From Ardenticatenaceae bacterium (GTDB lineage: Bacteria; Chloroflexota; Anaerolineae; Promineifilales; Promineifilaceae), in assembly GCA_020634315.1 (NCBI GenBank), contig JACKBV010000013.1, positions 53,175 through 117,174 on the forward strand: a DNA stretch of 64,000 bases, written 5' to 3'. The position numbers were made by a program, and so were the translations under genes. The notes below the pieces were generated by a model, which was not told the DNA's origin, ran no database searches, and was given only the letters and a program-made list of their open reading frames with translations. Each line of letters begins with the position of its first letter. Positions within the stretch are counted from its first letter, which is position 1. Of the stretch, positions 53,024 through 61,592 are shown piece by piece.

Positions 53024-56000
53024 ATGCGAGACTCTACAGAAGATTTATTTGATTTGTCGGATGATAAACTAGCCCTTCTTGATTTGCTGTTGGAGGAAGA
53101 GGGCTTAGAAACGCCGGTTGTCCCACGTATCCTACCACGACCCACTGATATAGACGCGTTGCCGCTTTCATATGCGCAGCAGCGTCTTTGGTTCTTGGAG
53201 GAATTGACGCCAGGAACAGCCACTTACCACATTCCGTTGATCATGCGCGTACACGGTGCCATTGACCCGGCTGTATTGGAACGGGCGTTGGGCCTGTTGA
53301 TGCAGCGGCATGAAATTTTGCGCACGACATTTGCGGGGATAAATGGCTCTTCACAGCAGGTGATTCATGAGCAACTGCCATTAGCGATTGTCCATACGGA
53401 TTTGCGCGAATTGCCCTGGGCGGAGCGCGGGGCGGCGGCGTTGATTGAGGTGCGCGAGGCGATTCAACGGCCGTTTAATTTGCACACCGGCCCCTTGCTG
53501 CGCATGCATTTGCTGCAAATGGCGGATGATGAAACGCTGCTGGTTTTGGTCATTCATCACATTGTTTTTGATGGCTGGTCAATGGGTGTCTTTTTCCAGG
53601 AGTTGAGCCAGTTGTATACGGCCGTTGCCCAAAATCAGCCCAACCCTTTGCCGCCGCTGGCTTTGCAATATGCGGATTTCACGCTGTGGCAGCGCGATTG
53701 GCTGCAAGACGAGGTGTTGGCGGAGCAGATGGCGTATTGGAAGGAACAGTTAAACGGCCGTTTACCCATCTTGCAGCTTCCCACAGATTACCAACGTCCC
53801 ACAGATTTAAATGCCGCCGGGGCCAGCGTCTCATTTACCTTGAGCGGCGAGCTGGTGGATGGTTTGCGTCAGGTTAGCCAGGATGCCGGTTGTACCCTTT
53901 TCATGACGCTGTTGGCTGCTTACAAACTGCTGCTGTATCGCTACAGCCATCAAACCGACCTGCTGGTTGGTGTGCCGATTGCCAACCGCAACCAGGCAGA
54001 ATTAGAAACAATCATCGGCTTTTTTGTGAATACCATTGTGATGCGCACAGATTTGTCTGGCAGTCCGACTTTTCGCGAATTGTTAGAGCGCGTGCGCACT
54101 GTGGCTTTGGGCGCTTACGACCATCAGGATTTGCCCTTTGAGCAGTTGGTAGCGGAAATTCAGCCGACACGCGCCGCCGGTTATTCTCCGGTTTTCCAGG
54201 TCATGTTTTCCTTGGAAGATGAAGGGCTGGGCAGTGCGGAGTTTGTCGGTTTACCGGTAGAAATGATTGAAGTGGGCAATGGCATGGCCCCATTTGACCT
54301 GATTCTTTCCTTTGTGGCTACGCCAAAGGAGATCAAGGGCGTCTTGGAGTATCGGGCGGATTTGTTTGCGGAAGCGACGGTGCGCCGCATGGTTGACCAT
54401 TTGCAAAATATTTTAACGGCCGTAACCGTGGATGCGGAACGGCCGTTGCCGCAAATTCCCCTTTTAAGCCCCGCCGAGACCCAAAAACTGCTCTACGACT
54501 GGAATGCCAATGGCGCTCCGTTGGCTGTTGCCGCGCCAGTACACGACCTGTTTGCCCAGCAAGCAGCCCAAACTCCCGATGCCGTTGCCGTTATGTGTGA
54601 AGGGGAATCGCTTCACTACGACGCCTTAAATGCGCAAGCCAATCAGTTGGCGCATTATTTACATCGTCAGGGCGTGCGCCCTGGCAGTCCGGTTGCCGTT
54701 ATTTTAGAGCGTTCGGTGCGTTCGGTGGTGGCGATGCTGGCCGTGTGGAAAGTGGGCGGCGTTTATTTGCCACTCGATACGGCGTACCCATTGGAACGGC
54801 TGGCTTATGTTTTGACGGACTCGAAGGCGGTGGTGGTGCTGACGGAAACGGCCGTTTTCGCCAGGCTCCCGCAAACCCAAACCAATACCATTTGCCTCGA
54901 CGGTTTAGACCAGGCGCTTATCGCCGAATGCAGCAGTGACAACCTCGATGTTGCCGTGTCTACGCAAGACGCTGCCTATATCATTTACACATCTGGCTCA
55001 ACGGGACAGCCCAAAGGCGTCCTCACCGGGCATGATGCACTGGTTGACCATTGCCAGCAGATGCTGCTGACCTATGAAATGACGGCCGCCGACCGTGTTT
55101 TACAATTTTCATCGCTGAGTTTTGATGCGTCATTAGAGCAGCTGCTTTTGCCGCTCTTGTGCGGGGCGATGCTGGTTATGCGCGGCGCGGATGTGTGGGA
55201 CGCACGCGAACTGCTGCGCCAGATTAAGACGCTGGGTCTTACGGTTATTGATTTGCCCACGGCGTATTGGCATCAGTTGGTGCAGGCATGGCGGTATTTG
55301 GGTGAGGAACGGCCGTATTTACGTCTCGTCATTGTCGGTGGCGAAGCCATGTCCTTCGATCTCCTCAAGACCTGGCAAGAAACACGCCCGCCGGGCGAAC
55401 GTCTGATCAACGCATATGGTCCCACCGAAGCTTGTATTACATCTACCGTGTACGATCTTCCCCACAATTTTGCCGCCTTCAGCCATTTGCCAGCGATTCC
55501 CACCGGCTCTGTGCCGGTCGGTCGTCCGGTGGGGCATCATACCATCTACATCTTGGATGAGTACCAGCAGCCGGTGCCATTGGGTGTGCCCGGAGAACTG
55601 TATATCGGTGGCCCTAATCTGGCACGCGGCTACCTGAACCGCCCAGACCTGACCCAACAAAAATTTGTGCCGCACCCTTTCCAAAACTCTCATCCCTTTG
55701 TTGCTGGCGGCGACACCCGCCTTTACAGAACAGGCGATCTTGCGCGTTATCAGCCAGACGGCAACATTGTTTTCTTGGGGCGTGTGGATAATCAAGTCAA
55801 AATTCGTGGCTTTCGTGTTGAATTAGATGAAATTGAGGCCAATTTGCGTCAACTGTCCCAGGTTGATGATGCCATTGTGCTCATTCACAAATTCAACAAT
55901 CAAACAAGCCAGATCATCGCCTACATTGTCCCCGAAGCAAACGAAACACAAATTGGCGGATTCCGTCGCCAATTGGCCGATAAACTGCCCGATTTTATGA

Positions 56001-57220
56001 TACCGGCCGTGTTCATTCCCATGACCGAACTGCCGTTAACGCCAAATGGCAAGGTTGACCGGGATCAACTGCCCGACCCGGAACCCTATCTGGTTACGCG
56101 GCGGCAGCATGTGGCTCCGCGCGATATGTTGGAAGCTCGCTTGGTGCGTATTTGGGAACAGGTATTGGGCGTGCAGCCCATCAGCGTGCTCGCTAATTAT
56201 TTTGAGCTGGGCGGTCACTCCTTGCAGGCTGTCACGCTTTTTGCCCACATTGAAAAAGAGCTAAAAGTTGATTTGCCTCTGACCACGTTGTTTAAATTCC
56301 CCACAGTTGCCCAAATTGCCGATGTCATCCGTCAGCAAGATGTGCGGCAAGCGTGGCAGGCGTTGGTTCCCATTCAGCCAAATGGAACACGCCCCCCATT
56401 TTTCTGTGTGCATGGCGGCGCGGGGCACGTTTTTCATTATCGTGAATTGTCTGCCGCTATGGGTGATGATCAGCCTTTTTATGGCGTTCAGCCTGAGGGA
56501 TGGGATCAATCCAGGGTGGATGTGCCTAGTGTGGAAAGATTGGCACGGCGATATGTGGCTGCAATTCGCGCCGTACAGCCCGAAGGCCCTTACTTTATTG
56601 GTGGATTTTGTTTTGGCGGGATGATTGCCTTTGAAATGGCGCAGCAGCTGCGGCAAGCTGGCGCGGATGTGCCATTGTTGGTGATGCTCGATCCTTCGCC
56701 GGTGGGGCTGCGCCTGGACATGGTTGTTGATGAAGATGAGGCTTTGGCAACTCGTGTTACGCGCCATCAAGATGTGTTGGCGCAATTGTCGCCATTGGAT
56801 AAGTTTTCGTATCTGGTAGATCGTGCGTATCGTCGTTCTAATACGATTTTGGGCAAAGCGCAGTTGATGGTTAATGATCGTTACACGAGTGTTAAACGTC
56901 GTTTGCTGCGGACTTATCTGGCAACTGGACAGACAATCCCCAGCCATTGGCGTGATTTTTACTTGTTGGAATTGGTGAGTCGCCCGGCCGGTGAAAAGTA
57001 TCAGCCAAAACCGTATGCCGGGAAGAGTGTGGTCTTTACTGCGTATGCAGATGATGGCACGGATCCTTATTTGGGTTGGCAGCCACTGATGCCAGCAGGG
57101 ACGGATTTTCATTTGTTGATAACACAGCATTTGGATATTTTGCGTGAGCCACATACGCAGCACATTGGGATGGCGCTGCGGCAAATGATTGATGCGTCGC
57201 TGGTAGATAAAAGAAGTTAA
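53024..57220 (+). CDS. NRPS terminal module: C-A-PCP-TE
   Basis: The 1398-residue protein starts at ATG 53024 after GAGAAG. Condensation domain about 45-470, LCL-like opening (LPLSYAQQRLWFLEEL) and VIHHIVFDGWS near 180. Adenylation 500-1010: YTSGSTGQPKG near 655, SFDASLEQLL, NAYGPTEAC; my pocket reading D-A-E-D-I-G-A-I-T-K is not assigned, but is close to the code of the preceding module. PCP: ELGGHS near 1064. Type I thioesterase from 1120 with GGFCFGG near 1203, so a cysteine replaces the usual serine nucleophile. It releases the second line's peptide. A pocket-related pair at positions 3 and 4 suggests two similar residues after two threonines. Confidence 0.92.
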   Translation: MRDSTEDLFDLSDDKLALLDLLLEEEGLETPVVPRILPRPTDIDALPLSYAQQRLWFLEELTPGTATYHIPLIMRVHGAIDPAVLERALGLLMQRHEILRTTFAGINGSSQQVIHEQLPLAIVHTDLRELPWAERGAAALIEVREAIQRPFNLHTGPLLRMHLLQMADDETLLVLVIHHIVFDGWSMGVFFQELSQLYTAVAQNQPNPLPPLALQYADFTLWQRDWLQDEVLAEQMAYWKEQLNGRLPILQLPTDYQRPTDLNAAGASVSFTLSGELVDGLRQVSQDAGCTLFMTLLAAYKLLLYRYSHQTDLLVGVPIANRNQAELETIIGFFVNTIVMRTDLSGSPTFRELLERVRTVALGAYDHQDLPFEQLVAEIQPTRAAGYSPVFQVMFSLEDEGLGSAEFVGLPVEMIEVGNGMAPFDLILSFVATPKEIKGVLEYRADLFAEATVRRMVDHLQNILTAVTVDAERPLPQIPLLSPAETQKLLYDWNANGAPLAVAAPVHDLFAQQAAQTPDAVAVMCEGESLHYDALNAQANQLAHYLHRQGVRPGSPVAVILERSVRSVVAMLAVWKVGGVYLPLDTAYPLERLAYVLTDSKAVVVLTETAVFARLPQTQTNTICLDGLDQALIAECSSDNLDVAVSTQDAAYIIYTSGSTGQPKGVLTGHDALVDHCQQMLLTYEMTAADRVLQFSSLSFDASLEQLLLPLLCGAMLVMRGADVWDARELLRQIKTLGLTVIDLPTAYWHQLVQAWRYLGEERPYLRLVIVGGEAMSFDLLKTWQETRPPGERLINAYGPTEACITSTVYDLPHNFAAFSHLPAIPTGSVPVGRPVGHHTIYILDEYQQPVPLGVPGELYIGGPNLARGYLNRPDLTQQKFVPHPFQNSHPFVAGGDTRLYRTGDLARYQPDGNIVFLGRVDNQVKIRGFRVELDEIEANLRQLSQVDDAIVLIHKFNNQTSQIIAYIVPEANETQIGGFRRQLADKLPDFMIPAVFIPMTELPLTPNGKVDRDQLPDPEPYLVTRRQHVAPRDMLEARLVRIWEQVLGVQPISVLANYFELGGHSLQAVTLFAHIEKELKVDLPLTTLFKFPTVAQIADVIRQQDVRQAWQALVPIQPNGTRPPFFCVHGGAGHVFHYRELSAAMGDDQPFYGVQPEGWDQSRVDVPSVERLARRYVAAIRAVQPEGPYFIGGFCFGGMIAFEMAQQLRQAGADVPLLVMLDPSPVGLRLDMVVDEDEALATRVTRHQDVLAQLSPLDKFSYLVDRAYRRSNTILGKAQLMVNDRYTSVKRRLLRTYLATGQTIPSHWRDFYLLELVSRPAGEKYQPKPYAGKSVVFTAYADDGTDPYLGWQPLMPAGTDFHLLITQHLDILREPHTQHIGMALRQMIDASLVDKRS

Positions 57221-57343
57221 AGATACGGTTGCTTGATGGCGTAGCTTAGTGATAAACTGTGTCAGCCCTCAGGGAGAGGGTATCCCCTGAACCCCTCTTG
57301 GGAATTTTCTATCAATTTTTATATAGCGAAGGAGGAAGCTACG

Positions 57344-58894
57344 ATGCTCAATTTGGCGACCCTGTTGGAGAACAATATTCAGGAGAATCCATCGAAAACG
57401 GCCGTTATCTTTGGCAGCAGTCGGTTCAGTTATGCTCAAATTAATGGGGCAGCGAACCAGATTGCCAATGGATTAAAAGCTGCCGGTATTGTGAAAGGGG
57501 ACAAAGTCGCTCTTTCTTGTCCTAATTTGCCTTATTTCCCCATGATTTATTATGGCATTCTCAAAGCCGGGGCAACGGTTGTGCCGCTTAATGTGCTTTT
57601 GAAGCACCGCGAAATTGCCTATCATCTCAAGGATTCAGATGCCAAGGCGTATTTTTGCTTTGAGGGAACGCCGCAATTACCGATGGGGCAGGCTGGTTGG
57701 GCTGGTTTTAATGAGGTTGAGACGTGTAAGAATTTCTGGTTGGTCACGGCAAATCCGGCTGCGCCATCTCCGATTGAGGGGGCGATGACGTTGGGGCAAA
57801 TGATGGCGACGCAGCCACCGACGTTTAGCACGGTACAGACGGATGCTTTGGATACGGCCGTTATCCTTTACACCTCAGGAACCACCGGCCAACCCAAAGG
57901 GGCCGAACTCAGCCACAGCAACATCGTCATGAACTCCTTCGTCGTGCGTGAACTGTTCCAGCAGCAAAAAGATGACATCCAGTTGGTGACACTGCCCCTT
58001 TTCCACAGCTTTGGTCAGACCGTACAGCTTAACGCCGGTTTCCTGGGAGGGCACACACTCGTTTTCCTGGCCCGCTTTGAGCCAGAAGCCGCATTTAAAG
58101 CCTTGCAAGACGAAAACGTCACCATTTTCTGTGGTGTGCCCACCATGTTCTGGGCTTTGCTCAATTATCCGGATGCAGAAAAGTTCGACCTGGAAAAAAT
58201 TGCCAAGACGCTGCGCCTCGGCGTTTCCGGTGGGGCGTCTTTACCGGTCGAGGTTATCAAAGGCGTTGAGGAACGTTTCAACCTGCCCATTCTTGAAGGG
58301 TATGGCCTGTCGGAAACATCGCCTGTCGCTTCCTTCTTGCGTATGGACAAGGAACGGAAACCTGGTTCCATCGGGATACCGATTTGGGGCATAGAAATGC
58401 GCGTTGTAGACAGCAATGACAATGATGTGCCTCAGGGTCAGCCGGGCGAAATCATCATTCGCGGGCACAATGTCATGAAAGGGTATTACAAACGCCCCGA
58501 AGAAACGGCGAGAGCCTTCAAAAATGGCTGGTTCCACACGGGCGATGTCGCTACCAAGGATGAGGATGGCTATTACTACATTGTGGATCGCATCAAAGAC
58601 ATGATTATTCGTGGTGGCTTTAATGTGTATCCTCGTGAGATTGAAGAAGTATTGATGACCCATCCCGATGTTTCGTTAGCGGCGGTCATTGGCGTGCCTG
58701 ATGCTGAATATGGGCAGGAAATCAAAGCATTTGTTGTGCCCAAAGAAGGCGCGGAACCTAGCCCGGAAGCGATTGTGGCCTGGGCAAAGCAGGAAATGGC
58801 TGCCTACAAATACCCGCGCATCATTGAAGTGCGGCAAACATTGCCGATGACGGCGACCGGTAAGATCTTAAAGACAGAATTGCGCTCCGAGTAA
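57344..58894 (+). CDS. Long-chain fatty acid--CoA ligase / acyl-AMP ligase family
   Basis: The 516-residue ANL ligase starts 7 bp after GGAGGAAG. It shows YTSGTTGQPKGAELSH (P-loop) near 180, LPLFHSFGQTVQLNAG, EGYGLSETSPVA, the GWFHTGDVATKDEDGYYYIVDR hinge (in two pieces) and the C-terminal Lys in TATGKILKTELR. It activates a carboxylic acid with ATP, then CoA. It follows the NRPS thioesterase gene by 123 bp on the same strand, so it may load or recycle an acyl group for the cluster, but the next gene is a ribonuclease and the ligase may simply be general fatty acid metabolism. The spacer contains a small TCAGGG/CCCTGA hairpin. Confidence 0.88.
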   Translation: MLNLATLLENNIQENPSKTAVIFGSSRFSYAQINGAANQIANGLKAAGIVKGDKVALSCPNLPYFPMIYYGILKAGATVVPLNVLLKHREIAYHLKDSDAKAYFCFEGTPQLPMGQAGWAGFNEVETCKNFWLVTANPAAPSPIEGAMTLGQMMATQPPTFSTVQTDALDTAVILYTSGTTGQPKGAELSHSNIVMNSFVVRELFQQQKDDIQLVTLPLFHSFGQTVQLNAGFLGGHTLVFLARFEPEAAFKALQDENVTIFCGVPTMFWALLNYPDAEKFDLEKIAKTLRLGVSGGASLPVEVIKGVEERFNLPILEGYGLSETSPVASFLRMDKERKPGSIGIPIWGIEMRVVDSNDNDVPQGQPGEIIIRGHNVMKGYYKRPEETARAFKNGWFHTGDVATKDEDGYYYIVDRIKDMIIRGGFNVYPREIEEVLMTHPDVSLAAVIGVPDAEYGQEIKAFVVPKEGAEPSPEAIVAWAKQEMAAYKYPRIIEVRQTLPMTATGKILKTELRSE

Positions 58895-58955
58895 AATCAG
58901 CTTGAGAGTGAAGATTGGGGTTATGCCTGGTCTTCACTCTCAAGTTTCCATCATC

Positions 58956-60776
58956 ATGTCTGATATTCCCCGCAACAGCCTTGTCCTCTATAAAAATCGC
59001 CCTGCCCGTGTTGTAGAAATTGGTAAGAAAATTGAGATTGAGACGGAAAACGGCCGTTTATCTGTGCGCCCTAAAGATGTGACCTTGCTGCATCGTGGGC
59101 CGCTTGCCAGTCTGGCGCAGTTAACTCCACGCCAGGGCGCTGTGCAAACTGCCTGGGAACTGCTGGCTGGCGACACCACCACACTGCCCGATTTGTCTGA
59201 TTTGATATATGACACATTTACGCCGCAAACGGCCTGGGCGTTGTGGCAGTTGGTCGATGATGGCTTGTATTTCAGCGGCACGCCAGAGGAAATTCATGTG
59301 CATACGGCCGAACAAGTTGCGACAACGCAGGCGGCACGAGCGGCAAAGGCGGCAGAACAAGCAGCCTGGGATGCCTTTTTAGCGCGGATTGGTGCCGGGA
59401 CTTATTTGCCGGAAGATGCGCCTTATTTAAATGAAGTAGCGGCCTTGGCAATGGGGCGGCAGGAGCGCAGTAAGGTGCTGCGAGCCTTAAGCGAAAAAGA
59501 AGAGCCGGAATCGGCTCATGCATTCTTGCTCAAGTTGGGATATTGGGACGAGATGGTTAATCCGTATCCTGCGCGATTGGAGATGCCGACTGCCGACCCT
59601 GATGTGCCTTTACCGGCATTGCCAGATGAGGCACGCCGCGACTTGACGCATTTGCCTGCCTTTGCGATTGATGATGAGGGGAACCAGGACCCGGATGATG
59701 CGTTGAGTTGGGAAGGGGAAGATTTCCCAAACGGCCGTTTATGGGTTCATATCGCCGATGTTGCCGCGCTCGTCCCGCCTGATTCGCCCGCCGACCTGGA
59801 AGCGCGTGCGCGTGCTGCCAATCTTTATTTGCCGGAAGGAACCATTCACATGCTGCCCCCGGCGGCAACGGCCGTATTAGCATTAGGCCTATCAGAACTC
59901 TCTCCGGCACTTTCGTTTGCCCTGGCCGTTAGCCCGGCAGGCGAGGTGACGTTGACGGAGATTGTGCCGAGCTGGGTGCGGGTGACGCGTCTCACTTATG
60001 CGCAGGCGGAAGAACGTTTGGCGGATGAGCCGCTGGCGCAGTTGTTAGCGGCCGCGCAGGTGTTTACGGCGCGGCGCGTGGCGCTGGGAGCCATTGAGCT
60101 AGATTTGCCAGAGGTGCGGGTGAAGGTCGAAGCGGGCGAGATTGAGATACGGCCGTTGCCCACATTGCGCAGTCGTGACATGGTGCGCGATGCCATGCTC
60201 ATGACCGGAGAAGCTGTCGCTCGTTTTGCCTTGCAAAATCAACTGCCGATACCGTTTACCACACAGCCGCCGCCTTTGCCCGCTGAAGCATTGCCTGAAG
60301 GGCTGGCCGGGCAATTTGCCCAGCGCAAGTTGATGCAGCGCAGCCAGCCCAGCAGCTTACCGGGGCCGCATACCGGATTGGGGCTGCCCCTGTATGTGCA
60401 ATGCACCAGCCCGCTGCGTCGTTACCTTGACCTGGTGGCGCATCAGCAATTGCGGGCATTTTTGCGCGGCGAAGCCGTTCTCGATGAGCAAGCGTTAATG
60501 GCGCGAGTCGGTGCGGCTGACGCCATTAATGGCAGTGTGCGCACGGCAGAACGGTTATCAATTGTGCATTGGACAATGGTCTATTTACAGCGCCGCCCTG
60601 ACTGGACTGGCGAAGGCGTCTTGGTTGATCGGCGTGGGCGGCGCGATATTGTGCTCATCCCTGAATTGGCCTTAGATGTTGGTGTGTACAGCAAAGGGGG
60701 AGCCTTGAATGCCGCTGTGGTTCTCAAATTGACCGGAGTAGATTTGCCGACCCGTGAAGCCCACTTTCGTTTATAG
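58956..60776 (+). CDS. RNB-domain ribonuclease (RNase II/R family)
   Basis: The 606-residue 3'-5' exoribonuclease-like protein has the catalytic acidic motif FAIDDEGNQDPDDALS near residue 238, followed by LWVHIADVAALV and YLPEGTIHMLP, core RNB segments. VQCTSPLRRYLDLVAHQQL near 490 is the conserved RNA-clamping helix. It lacks the long cold-shock domains of RNase R and resembles the shorter RNase II-like proteins of Chloroflexota, Deinococcus and cyanobacteria. I prefer ATG 58956 (MSDIPRNSL); 58902 is also in frame. It lies 61 bp past the ligase stop. Confidence 0.9.
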   Translation: MSDIPRNSLVLYKNRPARVVEIGKKIEIETENGRLSVRPKDVTLLHRGPLASLAQLTPRQGAVQTAWELLAGDTTTLPDLSDLIYDTFTPQTAWALWQLVDDGLYFSGTPEEIHVHTAEQVATTQAARAAKAAEQAAWDAFLARIGAGTYLPEDAPYLNEVAALAMGRQERSKVLRALSEKEEPESAHAFLLKLGYWDEMVNPYPARLEMPTADPDVPLPALPDEARRDLTHLPAFAIDDEGNQDPDDALSWEGEDFPNGRLWVHIADVAALVPPDSPADLEARARAANLYLPEGTIHMLPPAATAVLALGLSELSPALSFALAVSPAGEVTLTEIVPSWVRVTRLTYAQAEERLADEPLAQLLAAAQVFTARRVALGAIELDLPEVRVKVEAGEIEIRPLPTLRSRDMVRDAMLMTGEAVARFALQNQLPIPFTTQPPPLPAEALPEGLAGQFAQRKLMQRSQPSSLPGPHTGLGLPLYVQCTSPLRRYLDLVAHQQLRAFLRGEAVLDEQALMARVGAADAINGSVRTAERLSIVHWTMVYLQRRPDWTGEGVLVDRRGRRDIVLIPELALDVGVYSKGGALNAAVVLKLTGVDLPTREAHFRL

Positions 60777-60931
60777 ATGATTGACTATTTTGGTGGGATG
60801 TCAGCCGAAATTGATGGAAATTGAGAGGGGAAAACTTGCAACTGAAGGGTGCAAGCAGCGTATAGGAAACAGTTTTGTTTGGCGACTGAAATAGCGCTGT
60901 CGTTTTGAACGATGCGCATAGGAGGTTTAAC

Positions 60932-61075
60932 ATGTCTGAGTTTAAGTGTGAAAATTGCCCCTTACGTCAGAAGGCGGAAGCGAATCCTCGCTCTTTTACG
61001 GCCCGTTTGTGGCGCTGGCACACCACATGGTGCCCAGGCTGGAAGGCGTATCAGGCACATTTGCATTCATCATGA
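60932..61075 (+). CDS. Small Cys/Trp-rich protein, 47 residues
   Basis: The ORF encodes 47 residues from an ATG 6 bp after AGGAGG, the best ribosome site in this region, and is followed by a strong terminator. The N-terminus FKCENCPLRQKAEANP has a CxxC pair; the second half is LWRWHTTWCPGWKAYQAHL with four Trp and a third Cys. The pattern RLWRWHxxWCPGWK recalls short conserved proteins I have seen in several phyla with no assigned function. A metal- or FeS-binding miniprotein is a reasonable guess. The gene is too short for usual ORF cutoffs and could be missed. Confidence 0.75.
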   Translation: MSEFKCENCPLRQKAEANPRSFTARLWRWHTTWCPGWKAYQAHLHSS

Positions 61076-61084
61076 GTTTGCCGG

Positions 61085-61133
61085 AGACTGGAGATGGGAC
61101 GGTGAAGCCGTTTATCTCCAGTCTCTTTTTTTT
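61085..61133 (+). terminator. Rho-independent terminator after the 47-residue gene
   Basis: A perfect 11-bp stem AGACTGGAGAT/ATCTCCAGTCT with an 18-nt loop is followed by C and eight T. It lies 9 bp after the stop. Confidence 0.92.
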
Positions 61134-61592
61134 GCCAGTTTAACGGCCGTTTCCTCCCAAATTCCCCCTCGACAAGTTGGTCGCCATCGACCAACACCTT
61201 GACCAGCCCCATTTTGCGCTCCCAACTGTAAATAGAACTAGAGATGGGCATCTCTCAACTAAGAGATGCGTATCTTTTGTGTAAGAGATGCGCATCTTTT
61301 TGAGGGAGGGTGGGAAACGGCCGTATATTGGCAAATAATGCACCCTCCTCTATACTTACTACCAAGCTGGTTTTATCTGGGGGGTCTGTCCAGCTAAGTT
61401 GCCAGATAGAACCCTGATTTTTATCATGTCCCGCCCATGTTGCAGGTATTTCACCCTATCAGGTGATCTATCCGCTAAACCCTGTTGGATAAGACGAAAT
61501 TCTCAGGATTATTCGACATATGGTGCAGGTCAATAATAGGTAGGCACCTTGTCGATCAGGTGTCAAACTAAATATCTATAACGGAGAAGGAA
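61134..61592. other. 459-bp intergenic region before the propeller gene
   Basis: No ORF here looks real. It holds two ACGGCCGT copies (near 61143 and 61317), three phased palindromes (61240-61300) and AT-rich leader sequence ending in GGAGAAGGAA just before ATG 61593. I see no clear -35/-10 pair. Confidence 0.6.
61240..61300. promoter_or_regulatory. Three palindromes at exact 22-bp spacing (candidate operator array)
   Basis: Units AGATGG-GCATCT, AGATGC-GTATCT and AGATGC-GCATCT are centred at 61247.5, 61269.5 and 61291.5. The first has a central mismatch, the second one off-centre mismatch, the third is perfect. A spacing of two helical turns suits cooperative binding of a dimeric regulator. 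Flanking bases (AAGAGATG ... ATCTTTT) are also partly conserved. Confidence 0.6.

Larger units (their letters stand above)
295..61324. repeat. Highly iterated palindrome ACGGCCGT (about 88 copies)
   Basis: Hand scanning finds about 88 copies between 295 and 61324, roughly one per 0.7 kb, mostly extended to AACGGCCGTT or AAACGGCCGTTTCC. Copies occur in coding sequence on both strands and in all three frames, and also in a few spacers. They are sparse before 6.7 kb (three) and absent after 61324. Examples: 6727, 8938, 13742, 32925 with 32948, 54415 with 54438. Confidence 0.9.

Noticed and set aside
60912..61202. 96-codon plus-strand frame overlapping the 47-residue gene
   Set aside because: It has no ribosome site, runs through the perfect terminator hairpin, and competes with the well-marked small gene at 60932.
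61240..61300. Possible CRISPR array
   Set aside because: Only three imperfect units, directly abutting with no unique spacers and no cas gene nearby. An operator array fits better.
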